Origin: Rhodanobacteraceae bacterium | GTDB taxonomy: Bacteria; Pseudomonadota; Gammaproteobacteria; Xanthomonadales; SZUA-5 | DNA length: 64,000 bases | Reading direction: 5' to 3' | Assembly: GCA_024234055.1 (NCBI GenBank) | Contig: JACKOW010000005.1 | Coordinates: 124,001-188,000, forward strand | Part shown: positions 1-8,952 of the stretch, one piece after another | Numbering within the stretch: position 1 is the first letter of the stretch | Layout of the letters: every line of letters begins with the position of its first letter | The notes under the pieces: generated by a model | Databases searched by the model: none | Seen by the model: only the letters and a program-made list of their open reading frames with translations | What the model was told of the DNA's origin: nothing | Translations under genes and position numbers: made by a program

Positions 1-1881
1 GCCAAATCCGCGGTAGTGGGGAATCAGGGTCAGGCCTTGCGGAATGGGATCCAGCGTGGTCACCGGTGAGGTTGTGTTCCAGGCTGCGGCGCTGCCCGGG
101 TTCAAGAACCAGAGCAAACCACCCGAAGAATTGCTGGAAACCACCAGATCGGTCTTCGCATCGTTGATGAAGGCGCTCCCGGCCTGGATCAACGATGCCC
201 CCGGATAGGTCCCGATCGACGCGTCGGTCCAGGAGAAGAAGATGTTGTCGATCTGCGAGACGATGCGTACCTGGCCACTGCCAGGCGCTACATAGGCATA
301 GTCAGCCTTGCCATCGCGGTTGAAGTCACCCACGGCCATGTCGGACGCGCCACTGGACAGAATCTTGAATTCGGCAGGATTGAAACCCCCGCCGGTGGTA
401 CCCGTTGCCAGGTAAGCGCGCGTTCCCGCCGGCTGCAGAGCCAACAGGTCGTCCACACCATCCCGATTGAAGTCGGCGACGGCGAGCTTCGACAGACCGG
501 TTTGACTGGTGGCCACCTGCGAGGTCGCTCGACTCGGATCCAGGCGTTGCGCCTGATTGCGCGCCAACTGGAAAGTGCCGTTGGCCAGCCGCAGCAGCAC
601 GTCAGCATCGGCATCGCCACGAGCATCCCCCACACCCATCTGCACCACTTCCGAGGGCAGTATTGCGATCGTCTGCGCGGCGGCCAGAGTGGTGTTACCA
701 AGTCCCCGGCGCAACACCAGAGCGTTCTGACCGCCAATCGTCTCGCCGCTGATCAGATCGATGAGTCCGTCTTCGTCGAAGTCAGCCATGGCCAGATCGC
801 CCTCCTCCGGCACCGCGGTGCCGTAGCCGATTCCGCCGCCGTAGGCGCCAGCGCGATTGTTCGGGATCCACGCAAGCCCGTTGACGTTGAAGTACAGAAA
901 GTCTGGGAAGGCGTCGCGGTTCAGATCGGCAATGCCTGCCGGGCTCCAGAATTCCTGCCTGCTTTCATTGCGCACCGAGAATGTCCCGTCCCCAGTGTTG
1001 GTGAAGAAGACCGACGACGGCGTATAGGTGTTGTTGGCGGCCCAGGTAGAACGGAAATTGACCAGGATATCCGCATCGCCATCCTGCTCCAGGTCCTGTA
1101 CATACAGATTGGAGTTGTCCCTGAAGTGCTGGCTTTGCACCACCGTCTGCGTCCCGAACTGTCCATTCAGCGTGTTCCAGCGTATCCGTAGATGGCCCGC
1201 GTCCAACCAGGGTGACACGCTCGTATTGGTGAAGTTGTAGGTGGTCAGTAGCGCCAGATCCAGGTCACCGTCGCGGTCAAAATCGGCCAAGGCCATCTGA
1301 AAGTAGTGACTGCCTGAGTTGAACGACGGATTGTCGACAAAATCCTCACGCCAGGCGGCCGTGAAACTGTTGTCGCCGTCACCATGGAACACCTGCAGCG
1401 TGAAGGTGAACGACTGGCCAACCCACTCATTCAGGCGAACGATGTCCGGCTTGCCGTCTCGGTTGACATCACCCACCGCAAAGGCGCGGTAGCGCGGCGT
1501 ACAGGACGGGCAAACCGGCAAGGAAACGGCAGGGAGTGCGAGGTTGCCATAGCGATTCGGATCGAACGGTGTCGGGGTCTGGGCGACCGCCACCTGACGA
1601 CCGCCGGCGTACCAGGAAGTCTGGCCGTCACCATTGAAGTCGACTGCCACCGGAGCCAGAGCCGGCGCTTCGTACCTGGTCGCACTTGGAAATGTTGGGC
1701 TGAAATAAACCCCATCAAAATCGGCAGGCATCGTATCCAGTACGAAGGGTTCGGCCATGACCTGCGTTGCCAGGCACAAGCCGGCAAGGCTGACAATGAA
1801 TGCTGCAGCCCGCCGAGCGCTGCTGGCGCCCTGTTGCACGTGGGTACGGGCAGGCAAATCCGGGTGGGTTCCAACTTTCAC
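1..1881 (-). CDS. Secreted FG-GAP/VCBS repeat protein, C-terminus beyond window edge
   Basis: An open frame of 627 codons runs without a stop from a GTG at 1881 to base 1. The GTG was chosen because AAGGAGAG lies about six bases upstream and the first residues form a signal peptide (basic start, AAAFIVSLAGLCLATQVMA, likely cut before EPFVLD). The rest is a chain of short acidic loops such as DFNGDGQTSW, DVNRDGKPDI, DFDRDGDLDL, DLEQDGDADI, DLNRDAFPDF, DFDEDGLIDL, DFNRDGVDDL and DFNRDGKADY. These are the calcium-binding loops of FG-GAP/VCBS repeats, which fold as an integrin-like beta-propeller. The protein is probably exported and involved in adhesion or extracellular binding; no enzyme motif is visible. 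The missing end could carry another domain. It is divergent from the small TPR gene at 1950. Confidence 0.85.
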   Translation of the reverse strand, partial: MKVGTHPDLPARTHVQQGASSARRAAAFIVSLAGLCLATQVMAEPFVLDTMPADFDGVYFSPTFPSATRYEAPALAPVAVDFNGDGQTSWYAGGRQVAVAQTPTPFDPNRYGNLALPAVSLPVCPSCTPRYRAFAVGDVNRDGKPDIVRLNEWVGQSFTFTLQVFHGDGDNSFTAAWREDFVDNPSFNSGSHYFQMALADFDRDGDLDLALLTTYNFTNTSVSPWLDAGHLRIRWNTLNGQFGTQTVVQSQHFRDNSNLYVQDLEQDGDADILVNFRSTWAANNTYTPSSVFFTNTGDGTFSVRNESRQEFWSPAGIADLNRDAFPDFLYFNVNGLAWIPNNRAGAYGGGIGYGTAVPEEGDLAMADFDEDGLIDLISGETIGGQNALVLRRGLGNTTLAAAQTIAILPSEVVQMGVGDARGDADADVLLRLANGTFQLARNQAQRLDPSRATSQVATSQTGLSKLAVADFNRDGVDDLLALQPAGTRAYLATGTTGGGFNPAEFKILSSGASDMAVGDFNRDGKADYAYVAPGSGQVRIVSQIDNIFFSWTDASIGTYPGASLIQAGSAFINDAKTDLVVSSNSSGGLLWFLNPGSAAAWNTTSPVTTLDPIPQGLTLIPHYRGFG

Positions 1882-1949
1882 GAATGCTCTCCTTGCTGGT
1901 GCCGCGACGGGTTCGTCATTGGCCTCTAGTTCGGAGATGCGGGGTTGCG

Positions 1950-2249
1950 ATGCCAAACCCGCCAACTTTTTTCATCCCGATGGCGATGGCCCGCGCAGAC
2001 CGAACCCAGCCCACAGACCCCGTCGCCGCCCAGCAGTTGCTCAGTCTGGCCCGCAACCGGCTGGAGCAGATTCCGGACGCAGCCCGCGATGCCGCCTGGT
2101 ACCGCAGCTACGCCTACCTGCGCGCCCGACAAGGCACCTATGAGGAAGCGATCCGCGCCTACCGGCAAGCGCTGGTCCTCAACCCCGCAGACACGGCCAG
2201 TAGGGACAATCTGGAGCGCCTGCAGGCTGCGCTCCCCGACCCTCACTGA
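1950..2249 (+). CDS. Small tetratricopeptide-repeat protein
   Basis: A 99-residue frame starting at ATG 1950, with a weak GGGG-type ribosome site; an in-frame ATG at 1980 is an alternative start. Residues about 30-95 read as one and a half TPR units (AAWYRSYAYLRARQGTYEEA followed by a helix with RAYRQALVLNP), the normal protein-protein interaction repeat. No signal peptide or membrane segment is seen. TPR proteins are usually longer, so this may be the surviving end of a larger gene. It is divergent from the FG-GAP gene, and its stop is 60 bases from the convergent end of ylqF copy 1. Function unknown beyond scaffolding. Confidence 0.5.
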   Translation: MPNPPTFFIPMAMARADRTQPTDPVAAQQLLSLARNRLEQIPDAARDAAWYRSYAYLRARQGTYEEAIRAYRQALVLNPADTASRDNLERLQAALPDPH

Positions 2250-2309
2250 GCATCCCGAAATGACGCCGTTTTGCGAGCGCGGCACAGGCCGCCTGCGGCG
2301 AGCGAGGGC

Positions 2310-3296
2310 CTAGGTCGACTTCCTGCCACCCGGCGCATCCGCGCGTTCGGCCTTGCGCTCCTGCTTGCCCAGGGATCGCGAGCCTTCCTTGAAACGCTGC
2401 TTGCGTGCGGCCTTGTCGGCAGCCTTGCGCGCTGCGGCCTGATCCAGCTGCTCTCTTTCCGCGGCGATCATCGCCGGGGTTTCCAGGCTGATGCGACCCA
2501 GTTTGCCGCTACGGAATTCCTTGATCAGCAACTCGCAGATCTTGTGCATGTTGACCTTGCCACCGGAGGCCACCGCACCGCGCCTGACCGCGGCCAGTTC
2601 CAGAAAAGCGTCTTCGGTATCGGGCAGCGCCTCCAGCTTGAAGCGCTCCTTCAACCGTTCGGGATAGCTGCGCAATAGGTACTCGGCCAGGAAGAAGCCC
2701 ACGTCATCGTATTCCATCGCCGTGTCGCGGATGGCACCGGTGGCCGCGAGGCGATAACTGGCGGCAGGGTTCTCCACCTTGGGCCAGAGGATTCCCGGCG
2801 TATCGAACAGCGTCAGGCCGCTGCCGAGGTCGATGCGTTGCTGGGATTTGGTGATCGCCGGCTCATCGCCGGTCCTGGCGATGGTGCGCCCGGAGAGAAT
2901 GTTGATCAGTGTCGACTTGCCGACGTTGGGGATGCCGACCACCATGGCATGAATCGGATTCCTGCCGGTGTCCCGCTGCGGAAACATGGCCCGACACAGT
3001 CCCAGCAGCTGCTTGATGGCTTCCGGCTGATCGCTGCGGGTCGGAAAGGTCGCCACATGCCGCTGTTGCTCGAACTGCGCCCGCCACAGCGCCGTCACTT
3101 CCGGATCAGCCAGATCCGACTTGCTCAGCACCTTGATGCAGGGCGTGTCTCCGCGCAGGCGAGCAATGGCCGGATTCTCGCTGGAATGCGGAATGCGGGC
3201 GTCGAGGATCTCGATCAGCAGATCGACCTGCGGCAGCAGCTCCAGCATGTCCTTCTGGGCCTTATGCATATGGCCCGGGTACCAGTGGATCGTCAT
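2310..3296 (-). CDS. ylqF: YlqF/RbgA-type circularly permuted GTPase, copy 1
   Basis: 328 residues from ATG 3296, where the family's conserved start (MTIHWYPGHMHKA) begins; the open frame continues upstream only through repeat DNA. The G motifs are in permuted order: G4 SKSD at 58-61, P-loop GIPNVGKST at 121-129, DTPG at 165-168. YlqF/RbgA proteins use GTP to help mature the large ribosomal subunit in the cytoplasm. The tail after about residue 285 is basic and Lys/Arg-rich, fitting rRNA contact. A close paralogue lies at 7558-8562. The first 285 residues of the two differ at about six positions, while the last 45 differ heavily. This copy sits downstream of a truncated kinase and shared intergenic DNA. 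Confidence 0.9.
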   Translation of the reverse strand: MTIHWYPGHMHKAQKDMLELLPQVDLLIEILDARIPHSSENPAIARLRGDTPCIKVLSKSDLADPEVTALWRAQFEQQRHVATFPTRSDQPEAIKQLLGLCRAMFPQRDTGRNPIHAMVVGIPNVGKSTLINILSGRTIARTGDEPAITKSQQRIDLGSGLTLFDTPGILWPKVENPAASYRLAATGAIRDTAMEYDDVGFFLAEYLLRSYPERLKERFKLEALPDTEDAFLELAAVRRGAVASGGKVNMHKICELLIKEFRSGKLGRISLETPAMIAAEREQLDQAAARKAADKAARKQRFKEGSRSLGKQERKAERADAPGGRKST

Positions 3297-3691
3297 GCTT
3301 GGAGCCTCTGCAATCGTTCGCGGGTGCATCGGCTGCCAGAGGCAGCGGCGCAGGGAGCGCAGTGTACTTGCTCTGCCCTGCAGCAATGCGGCGCGGATCG
3401 CATCCCAGATCGCGGCTGAAGCCCCTCCCACAGTAGGAGCGACCTTGTGTCGCGACCCCGACGACCGGGACTTGCGGTGAGCTGCAGCCAACAGCGGGAC
3501 GCAGAGAACGCAAAGGAGAAGCAGAAAGGACACGGAGAAAGGCAAGGGCAATCCTTGATCTGCGCTACTCTGCGTTCTCCGCGACTCTTGGCGTTCTCCG
3601 CGTTGATGATTTTCCTGCCAGATGGTCTCAATGCGGCCCGCGCGCCTGCTCCGGCCGCTCGCAGACACCATCCTCGCAGCCCTTCGAGCGC
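3297..3691. repeat. Duplicated intergenic segment, copy 1
   Basis: Bases 3297-3691 match 8563-9017 almost base for base, except that copy 2 carries one extra unit of about 60 bases. The segment contains one unit of a GTAGGAGCGACC dispersed repeat (about 3410-3460), a pair of imperfect inverted stretches (GCAGAGAACGCAAAGG near 3498 and CTCTGCGTTCTCCGCG near 3570), and at 3634-3691 the last codons of the DCC-family gene found intact at 8953. No complete gene lies here. The segment is the upstream flank of ylqF copy 1 and part of the larger duplication. Confidence 0.8.
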
Positions 3692-4336
3692 GGCGGCATC
3701 GAGCTGCATGCCGGCCAGGTTCCACGGCTTGCTGCCCGTCAGGCTTTCGAACAGCAACACCCCCAGCGCGTAGACGTCCGTGGCCACACTGATCGGCTCC
3801 CCGCGCACCTGTTCGGGCGCCGCATAGGCCGGCGTGCGTGGATGGCTGTCGGTGTGGGTCAGCTGCGCGCCAGCGTCATCCAGCCGCTTGGCGATGCCGA
3901 AATCAAGCAACCGCGGTTCGCCGCGCTGGTCGATCAGGATATTGCCCGGCTTGATGTCGCGATGAACCACCAACTGACCGTGCGCATGGTCCACGGCGTC
4001 GAGCAGCTTGAGGATCACCCGCAGACGCTGACGCACGCTCATCGCCGCCAGGCCCTGCAAGAAGGGCTGACCCTCGACATACTCCATCGCCAGCCACGGC
4101 GTACCGTCCTCAGCCACGCCGACCTGCAGCAAATGCGCGATATTGGGGTGGTCCAGCCGGGCCAGAATGACCTGCTCGGCATGAAAGCGCCGAGTGATGT
4201 CGGGGCCCGTGAAGCGCCCACGCAGCAGCTTGACCGCGGCCCTGCCACCCAGATCCTGCCTCTCGGCCAGATAGACCCGGCCGTTGCCGCCCTCGCCTAT
4301 CAAGCGCTCGATCAGGAATGGCCCGAGCCGTTGGCC
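3692..4336 (-). pseudogene. Truncated Ser/Thr kinase pseudogene (copy of the 9542-12025 kinase)
   Basis: These 645 bases align without a gap to 11174-11818 and differ at five positions. They encode the kinase core from the glycine loop (GEGGNGRVYLAE) through the catalytic loop (HRDIKPGN), DFG, APE and part of the C-lobe. The stretch lacks the native N-terminus, the end of the C-lobe, the membrane helix and the TPR domain. At 3691/3692 it is joined to the tail of the DCC-family gene; relative to the intact copy, 9018-11173 (about 2.16 kb) is missing. At 4336 homology stops abruptly. A long open frame runs through it only because the DNA is GC-rich, and no plausible start is visible. A chimeric product cannot be excluded. 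Confidence 0.85.
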
Positions 4337-4553
4337 TGGAACGCGGCCGCACCGAAAGCCGCTTCGCCAAGGCTTCGGAACGGCCGTGCCCGATCGTTGC
4401 GGTGTATCCGGTCTACGAGTAGCTGCAGCCCGCAGTTCAGCGCTGGCCTCCCTCCGTGAGATGACCGCCCGCTGACGGGCTGCAGTCGATTGGGCGCAGG
4501 ACTTCAAGAAAGCGCCACCGCCCCACGAAAACCCGGGCGATGTTGATCCGGCG

Positions 4554-5996
4554 CTATGGGCGATGGCGCGCCGCCGCAAGCAGGCTCCGATAGATGTCCA
4601 CATAGCGCATGGCCGAGGTCTGCCATTCCCAGCGCTGAGCCATCCCGGCCTGCTGCATGCGACGCCAGACTTCGGGCTGGGCGTAGCGCTCGCAGGCGGT
4701 GCGCACGGCATAACCGACGCCGCCGGCGTCGCTGTGCCGGAACACGATGCCGGTGGGTTCGGCGCTATCGATGTCGGCCACGCTGTCGGCCAGCCCGCCA
4801 ACATTGCGCACCAGCGGGATGGTGCCATAAGCCAGGCTGTACATCTGATTCAGGCCACAGGGCTCGAAGCGCGAAGGCATGATCAGCATGTCGGCGGCGG
4901 CTTCGATACGGTGGGCCAGGGCCTCGTCATAGCTCGCACGCACCGCCACGCGCTCGGGCATGGCCGTGGCCCAATCCTGAAAATCGCGCTCCAAGGCCGG
5001 ATCACCCGAAGCCAGAATCACGATCTGCAAGGGCAGGCCACTGAGCTCGGGGCGCGCCGCCAGCAGGGCGTCGGCGCCCTTCTGATAGGCCAGTCGACCA
5101 ATGAAGGCCAGCAGTGGGTCATCACTGGCCTCCAGACCGAGATCACGCTGCAACGCGCGCTTGTTGGCATGCTTGCCGGCGACCACGCTGGTGGCATCGT
5201 AGCGCTGCTCGATCAGGGGATCGCTGGCCGGATTCCACACCTCAGGATCGATGCCGTTGAGAATGCCGCAGAGATCGCCGGCACGCTGGCGCAGCACACC
5301 GTCCAGACGCTCGCCGAATTGCGGCGTCTGAATCTCCCGAGCGTAGCTGGGTGATACCGTGCTCAATCGGTCTGCAAGCACCAGACCCGCTTTCATGAAG
5401 GAGAACCCGCCGTAGAACTCCAGCGCACCGGGATGCCAGAGGGTCTCGGGCAGCCCCAGCCGCCGGTACTCGGCGAGATCGTAGATGCCCTGATAGGCGA
5501 GGTTGTGGATGGTGAACAGGGTACGCGGGCGCGCTGCGCCAGTGTCCAGATACACAGGCACCAGACCGGTGTGCCAGTCATTCAGGTGGACGATGTCGGC
5601 CGCCAGCCCAGCACCGACTGCGCCCTGCGCAATACGCGCCACGGCTTCGCAGAAGCAGGCGAAGCGCAGCGCATTGTCGGCATGGGGCTGACCATGGCGA
5701 TCGGCGTAGGGGCTACCGTCGCGCGCATACAGTGCCGGCGCGTCGAGCAGCAGCATGGGCACGCCGTTGTCCGGGTGGCCGCCACCGATCAACTGCATGC
5801 CTCGCCCGTGCACTTCCAACTGCCCAAGGCATTCGCCTTCGCGCAGACGTTCAGCCAAACCCCGATAAGCCGGCATGATCACGCGCACGTTCACGCCCAG
5901 CGCCTTGAGCGCAGCCGGCAAAGCAGCAGCCACATCGGCCAGCCCGCCGGTCTTGGCCAGCGGAAAGACCTCGGCGGACGCAAACAGCACATTCAT
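4554..5996 (-). CDS. glgA: Glycogen synthase (ADP-glucose)
   Basis: 480 residues, a GT5 glycosyltransferase that extends alpha-1,4-glucan from ADP-glucose. The N-terminal KTGGLADV motif binds the ADP-glucose phosphates. Other family marks are HLNDWHTGLVP, FTIHNLAYQG, GRLAYQKGAD and the C-terminal SRFEPCGLNQMYSLAYG. The length is normal for GlgA. The start at 5996 (MNVLFASAEVFPLAKTGG) fits the family; an in-frame ATG at 6005 is equally possible, and neither has a clear ribosome site. It follows glgC by 134 bases on the same strand, so the two probably form a glycogen-synthesis operon. The 217 bases downstream of its stop separate it from the kinase pseudogene and show no gene. Confidence 0.95.
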   Translation of the reverse strand: MNVLFASAEVFPLAKTGGLADVAAALPAALKALGVNVRVIMPAYRGLAERLREGECLGQLEVHGRGMQLIGGGHPDNGVPMLLLDAPALYARDGSPYADRHGQPHADNALRFACFCEAVARIAQGAVGAGLAADIVHLNDWHTGLVPVYLDTGAARPRTLFTIHNLAYQGIYDLAEYRRLGLPETLWHPGALEFYGGFSFMKAGLVLADRLSTVSPSYAREIQTPQFGERLDGVLRQRAGDLCGILNGIDPEVWNPASDPLIEQRYDATSVVAGKHANKRALQRDLGLEASDDPLLAFIGRLAYQKGADALLAARPELSGLPLQIVILASGDPALERDFQDWATAMPERVAVRASYDEALAHRIEAAADMLIMPSRFEPCGLNQMYSLAYGTIPLVRNVGGLADSVADIDSAEPTGIVFRHSDAGGVGYAVRTACERYAQPEVWRRMQQAGMAQRWEWQTSAMRYVDIYRSLLAAARHRP

Positions 5997-6108
5997 TGCA
6001 GACATCCAGATCGGCCCTGATTTCTGATCCCAGTGTGCCGCAAGGCAGCTCACCGGCACTTTCCTGCGTCATCCCCCAGACAGCGGCGCGCTCAGTCTGG
6101 CGTCACCC

Positions 6109-6147
6109 GTGCCCAGCGCTGGCGAGCGGCTCAACGGCGCTGGGCAC
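6109..6147. terminator. Inverted repeat at the glgC stop codon
   Basis: GTGCCCAGCG (6109-6118) pairs perfectly with CGCTGGGCAC (6138-6147) around a 19-base loop. The inner loop includes the glgC stop codon (6131-6133). It could attenuate transcription between glgC and glgA, but there is no T run, so a terminator role is uncertain. Confidence 0.35.
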
Positions 6148-7414
6148 TCAGCGGCACATAGCGCGACTGCCCCAGCATGTCGCGGGTCACCAGGACCACA
6201 CCATTGCTGATGACGTGAAAGCGCTCGGCGTCATGGACCGGATCGATGCCGATGTAGGTGCCATCGGGAATGGTGCAACCCTTGTCGAGCACCGCGCGGC
6301 GGATTCTGCAACCGCGACCCACCGTGACATTGGGCAGCAGCACCGATTCATCGATCTCGGTGTCCATTTCCACACGTACATTGGAGAACAATACCGAGCG
6401 CCGCACGGTGGCGCCCACCACCAGACAGCCGCCCGACACCATCGAATCCAGCGCGCAGCCAGCGCGACCCTCCTGCGCGGCAAACTTGGCCGGCGGCAAC
6501 TGTTCCTGATAGGTCCAGATCGGCCAGTCGGCATCGTAGAGATTCAGCTGCGGCAGCGGATCCAGCAACTCCAGATTGGCCTTCCAGAAGGCCTCCACGG
6601 TGCCGACATCACGCCAATACCCCTGGTGCTCGCCGTCCGGTTCGCGGAAGGCATAGGCGTAGGCGGGGAACTCGTGGATGGCCTTGGGGATGATGTCCTT
6701 GCCAAAATCGTGGCTGGAAGCCTTGTCTGCGGCGTCACGCACCAGTTGGTCGATCAGGAACCGGGTGTTGAACACATAGATACCCATCGACGCCAGCGCC
6801 ACATCGTCGCGCCCCGGCATCGGCTCGGGCGCGGCCGGCTTCTCGGCAAACTGGCGGATGCGCATTTCGGCGTCGACCTGCATCACGCCAAAGGCGCTGG
6901 CTTCGGCCAGCGGCACTTCGATGCAGCCAACGGTGAAATCGGCACCCCGGCGCACATGCTCGGCCAGCATCTGACCGTAGTCCATCTTGTAGATGTGATC
7001 GCCCGCCAGCACCAGAAGGTAGCTGGGAGCGTGCGACAGCAGGATGTCGATGTTCTGGAACACGGCATCGGCCGTGCCCGCATACCAGGAAGTCTCGTCC
7101 ACCCGCTGTTGCGCCGGAAACAGTTCAACGAACTCATTGAATTCGCCGCGCAGAAACCCCCAGCCCATCTGGATATGACGGATCAGCGAGTGCGATTTGT
7201 ACTGAGTGAGCACCGCAATCCGGCGCACGCCCGAATTGATGCAGTTGGACAGTGGGAAATCGATGATGCGGAACTTGCCACCGAAGGGTACCGCCGGTTT
7301 GGCGCGCCAGTCGGTCAGCGCATTGAGCCGGGTACCGCGCCCGCCAGCCAGCACCAGTGCGAGGGTGTCCTTGGTCAGGCGGCTGACAAATCTCGGATCT
7401 TGCTGATCACGCAT
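6131..7414 (-). CDS. glgC: Glucose-1-phosphate adenylyltransferase
   Basis: 427 residues, making ADP-glucose from ATP and glucose-1-phosphate, the committed step of bacterial glycogen synthesis. The start at ATG 7414 has AGGAG nine bases upstream (CCCAGGAGTGCAGTCG). Visible motifs are LVLAGGRGTRL (nucleotide binding), KPAVPFGGKFRIIDFPLSNC (activator and substrate region), AGDHIYKMDYG (catalytic Asp), and a C-terminal left-handed beta-helix with hexapeptide-like repeats from about residue 310. It lies between ylqF copy 2 (143-base gap) and glgA, in the same direction as both. Confidence 0.95.
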   Translation of the reverse strand: MRDQQDPRFVSRLTKDTLALVLAGGRGTRLNALTDWRAKPAVPFGGKFRIIDFPLSNCINSGVRRIAVLTQYKSHSLIRHIQMGWGFLRGEFNEFVELFPAQQRVDETSWYAGTADAVFQNIDILLSHAPSYLLVLAGDHIYKMDYGQMLAEHVRRGADFTVGCIEVPLAEASAFGVMQVDAEMRIRQFAEKPAAPEPMPGRDDVALASMGIYVFNTRFLIDQLVRDAADKASSHDFGKDIIPKAIHEFPAYAYAFREPDGEHQGYWRDVGTVEAFWKANLELLDPLPQLNLYDADWPIWTYQEQLPPAKFAAQEGRAGCALDSMVSGGCLVVGATVRRSVLFSNVRVEMDTEIDESVLLPNVTVGRGCRIRRAVLDKGCTIPDGTYIGIDPVHDAERFHVISNGVVLVTRDMLGQSRYVPLSAQRR

Positions 7415-7557
7415 CGACTGCACTCCTGGGACGGACCGAGCCCGGCGACCGCCATGTTGCCAAGGCTGGCAGCTCACAGCCAGCGATCCCGCGTAACAAG
7501 CGGTCACGGTCTGTACCGCCGGATCAGGACCGATCCAACGGGCCGGAATCATGATCC

Positions 7558-8562
7558 TCAGCTGCCGTGGCGCCGCGGTCCTGGCTTCTTGACGGCCAGC
7601 GTGTCGGCACGCTCGGTCCTGCGCTCCTGCATGTCCATGGATTGCGAGCCCTGCTTGAAGCGCTGCTTGCGCTCGGCCTTGTCGGCGGCCTTGCGCGCTG
7701 CGGCCTGATCGATCGCGATCTGCTCCTGGGCAATCATGGCCGGTGTTTCCAGGCTGATGCGGCCGAGCTTGCCGCTGCGAAACTCCTTGATCAGCAGTTC
7801 GCAGATCTTGTGCATATTGACCTTGCCACCGGAGGCCACCGCACCGCGCCTGACCGCGGCCAGTTCCAGAAAGGCGTCTTCGGTATCGGGCAGCGCCTCC
7901 AGCTTGAAGCGCTCCTTCAGCCGTTCCGGATAGCTGCGCAGCAGATACTCGGCGACAAAGAAGCCCACGTCATCGTATTCCATCGCCGTGTCGCGGATGG
8001 CACCGGTGGCGGCCAGACGGTAGCTGGATGCCGGGTTCTCGACCTTGGGCCAGAGGATTCCCGGCGTATCGAAGAGCGTCAGGCCACTATCGAGGTCGAT
8101 ACGCTGCTGGGATTTGGTGATCGCCGGCTCGTCGCCGGTGCGGGCGATGGTGCGCCCGGAGAGGATGTTGATCAGTGTCGACTTGCCGACGTTGGGGATG
8201 CCGACCACCATGGCATGAATCGGATTCCTGCTGGTGTCCCGCTGCGGAAACATGGCCCGACACAGTCCCAGCAGCTGCTTGATCGCTTCCGGCTGATCGC
8301 TGCGGGTCGGAAAGGTCGCCACATGCCGCTGTTGCTCGAACTGCGCCTGCCACAGCGCCGTCACGTCGGGATCCGCCAGATCCGACTTGCTCAGCACCTT
8401 GATGCAGGGCGTATCTCCGCGCAGGCGAGCAATGGCCGGATTTTCGCTGGAGTGCGGAATGCGAGCGTCGAGAATTTCGATCAGAAGGTCGACCTGCGGG
8501 AGCAATTCGAGCATGTCCTTCTGGGCTTTGTGCATATGGCCCGGGTACCAGTGGATCGTCAT
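7558..8562 (-). CDS. ylqF: YlqF/RbgA-type circularly permuted GTPase, copy 2
   Basis: 334 residues from ATG 8562. The motif order SKSD, GIPNVGKST, DTPG is the same as in copy 1 at 2310-3296. It keeps all the G motifs, so both copies look functional. Its last 45 residues differ from copy 1 and end PGPRRHGS. One ribosome-assembly GTPase of this type is normal for a genome, so the pair is unusual. Which copy is ancestral cannot be decided from the sequence. This one sits beside the intact kinase and DCC genes, so it is more likely to be in the original arrangement. Confidence 0.9.
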   Translation of the reverse strand: MTIHWYPGHMHKAQKDMLELLPQVDLLIEILDARIPHSSENPAIARLRGDTPCIKVLSKSDLADPDVTALWQAQFEQQRHVATFPTRSDQPEAIKQLLGLCRAMFPQRDTSRNPIHAMVVGIPNVGKSTLINILSGRTIARTGDEPAITKSQQRIDLDSGLTLFDTPGILWPKVENPASSYRLAATGAIRDTAMEYDDVGFFVAEYLLRSYPERLKERFKLEALPDTEDAFLELAAVRRGAVASGGKVNMHKICELLIKEFRSGKLGRISLETPAMIAQEQIAIDQAAARKAADKAERKQRFKQGSQSMDMQERRTERADTLAVKKPGPRRHGS

Positions 8563-8952
8563 GCTTGGAGCCTCTGCAATCGTTCGCGGGTGCATCGGCT
8601 GCCAGAGGCAGCGGCGCAGGGAGCGCAGTGTACTTGCTATGCCCTGCAGCAATGCGGCGCGGATCGCATCCAGGATCGCGGCTGAAGCCGCTCCCACCGT
8701 AGGAGCGACCTTGCGTTGCGACCGGCATCCCGGATCGCGGCTGAAGCCGCTCCCACCGTAGGAGCGACCTTGTGTCGCGACCGCGACGACCGGGACTTGC
8801 GGTGAGCTGAAGCCAACAGCGGGACGCAGAGAACGCAAAGGAAAAGCAGAATGGACACGGAGAAAGGCAAGGGCAATCCTTGATCTGCGCTACTCTGCGT
8901 TCTCCGCGACTCTTGGCGTTCTCCGCGTTGATGATTTTCCTGCCAGATGGTC
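8563..8952. repeat. Duplicated intergenic segment, copy 2, with doubled GTAGGAGCGACC unit
   Basis: This gap between the DCC gene and ylqF copy 2 is the counterpart of 3297-3633. It contains two tandem units of a roughly 60-base element (about 8678-8735 and 8738-8795), each with CGGATCGCGGCTGAAGCCG followed by CTCCCACCGTAGGAGCGACC. Copy 1 has only one unit. A similar core occurs at 61556-61660. The rest holds the inverted GCAGAGAACGCAAAGG / CTCTGCGTTCTCCGCG pair. No coding gene is supported. Confidence 0.8.

Noticed and set aside
4337..4553. A coding remnant fused to the kinase pseudogene N-terminus
   Set aside because: The open frame shows no recognisable protein, and homology to the intact kinase stops sharply at 4336.
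5996..7708. Long plus-strand frame of 570 codons opposite glgC
   Set aside because: Exact shadow of glgC in GC-rich DNA; no ribosome site or recognisable domain.
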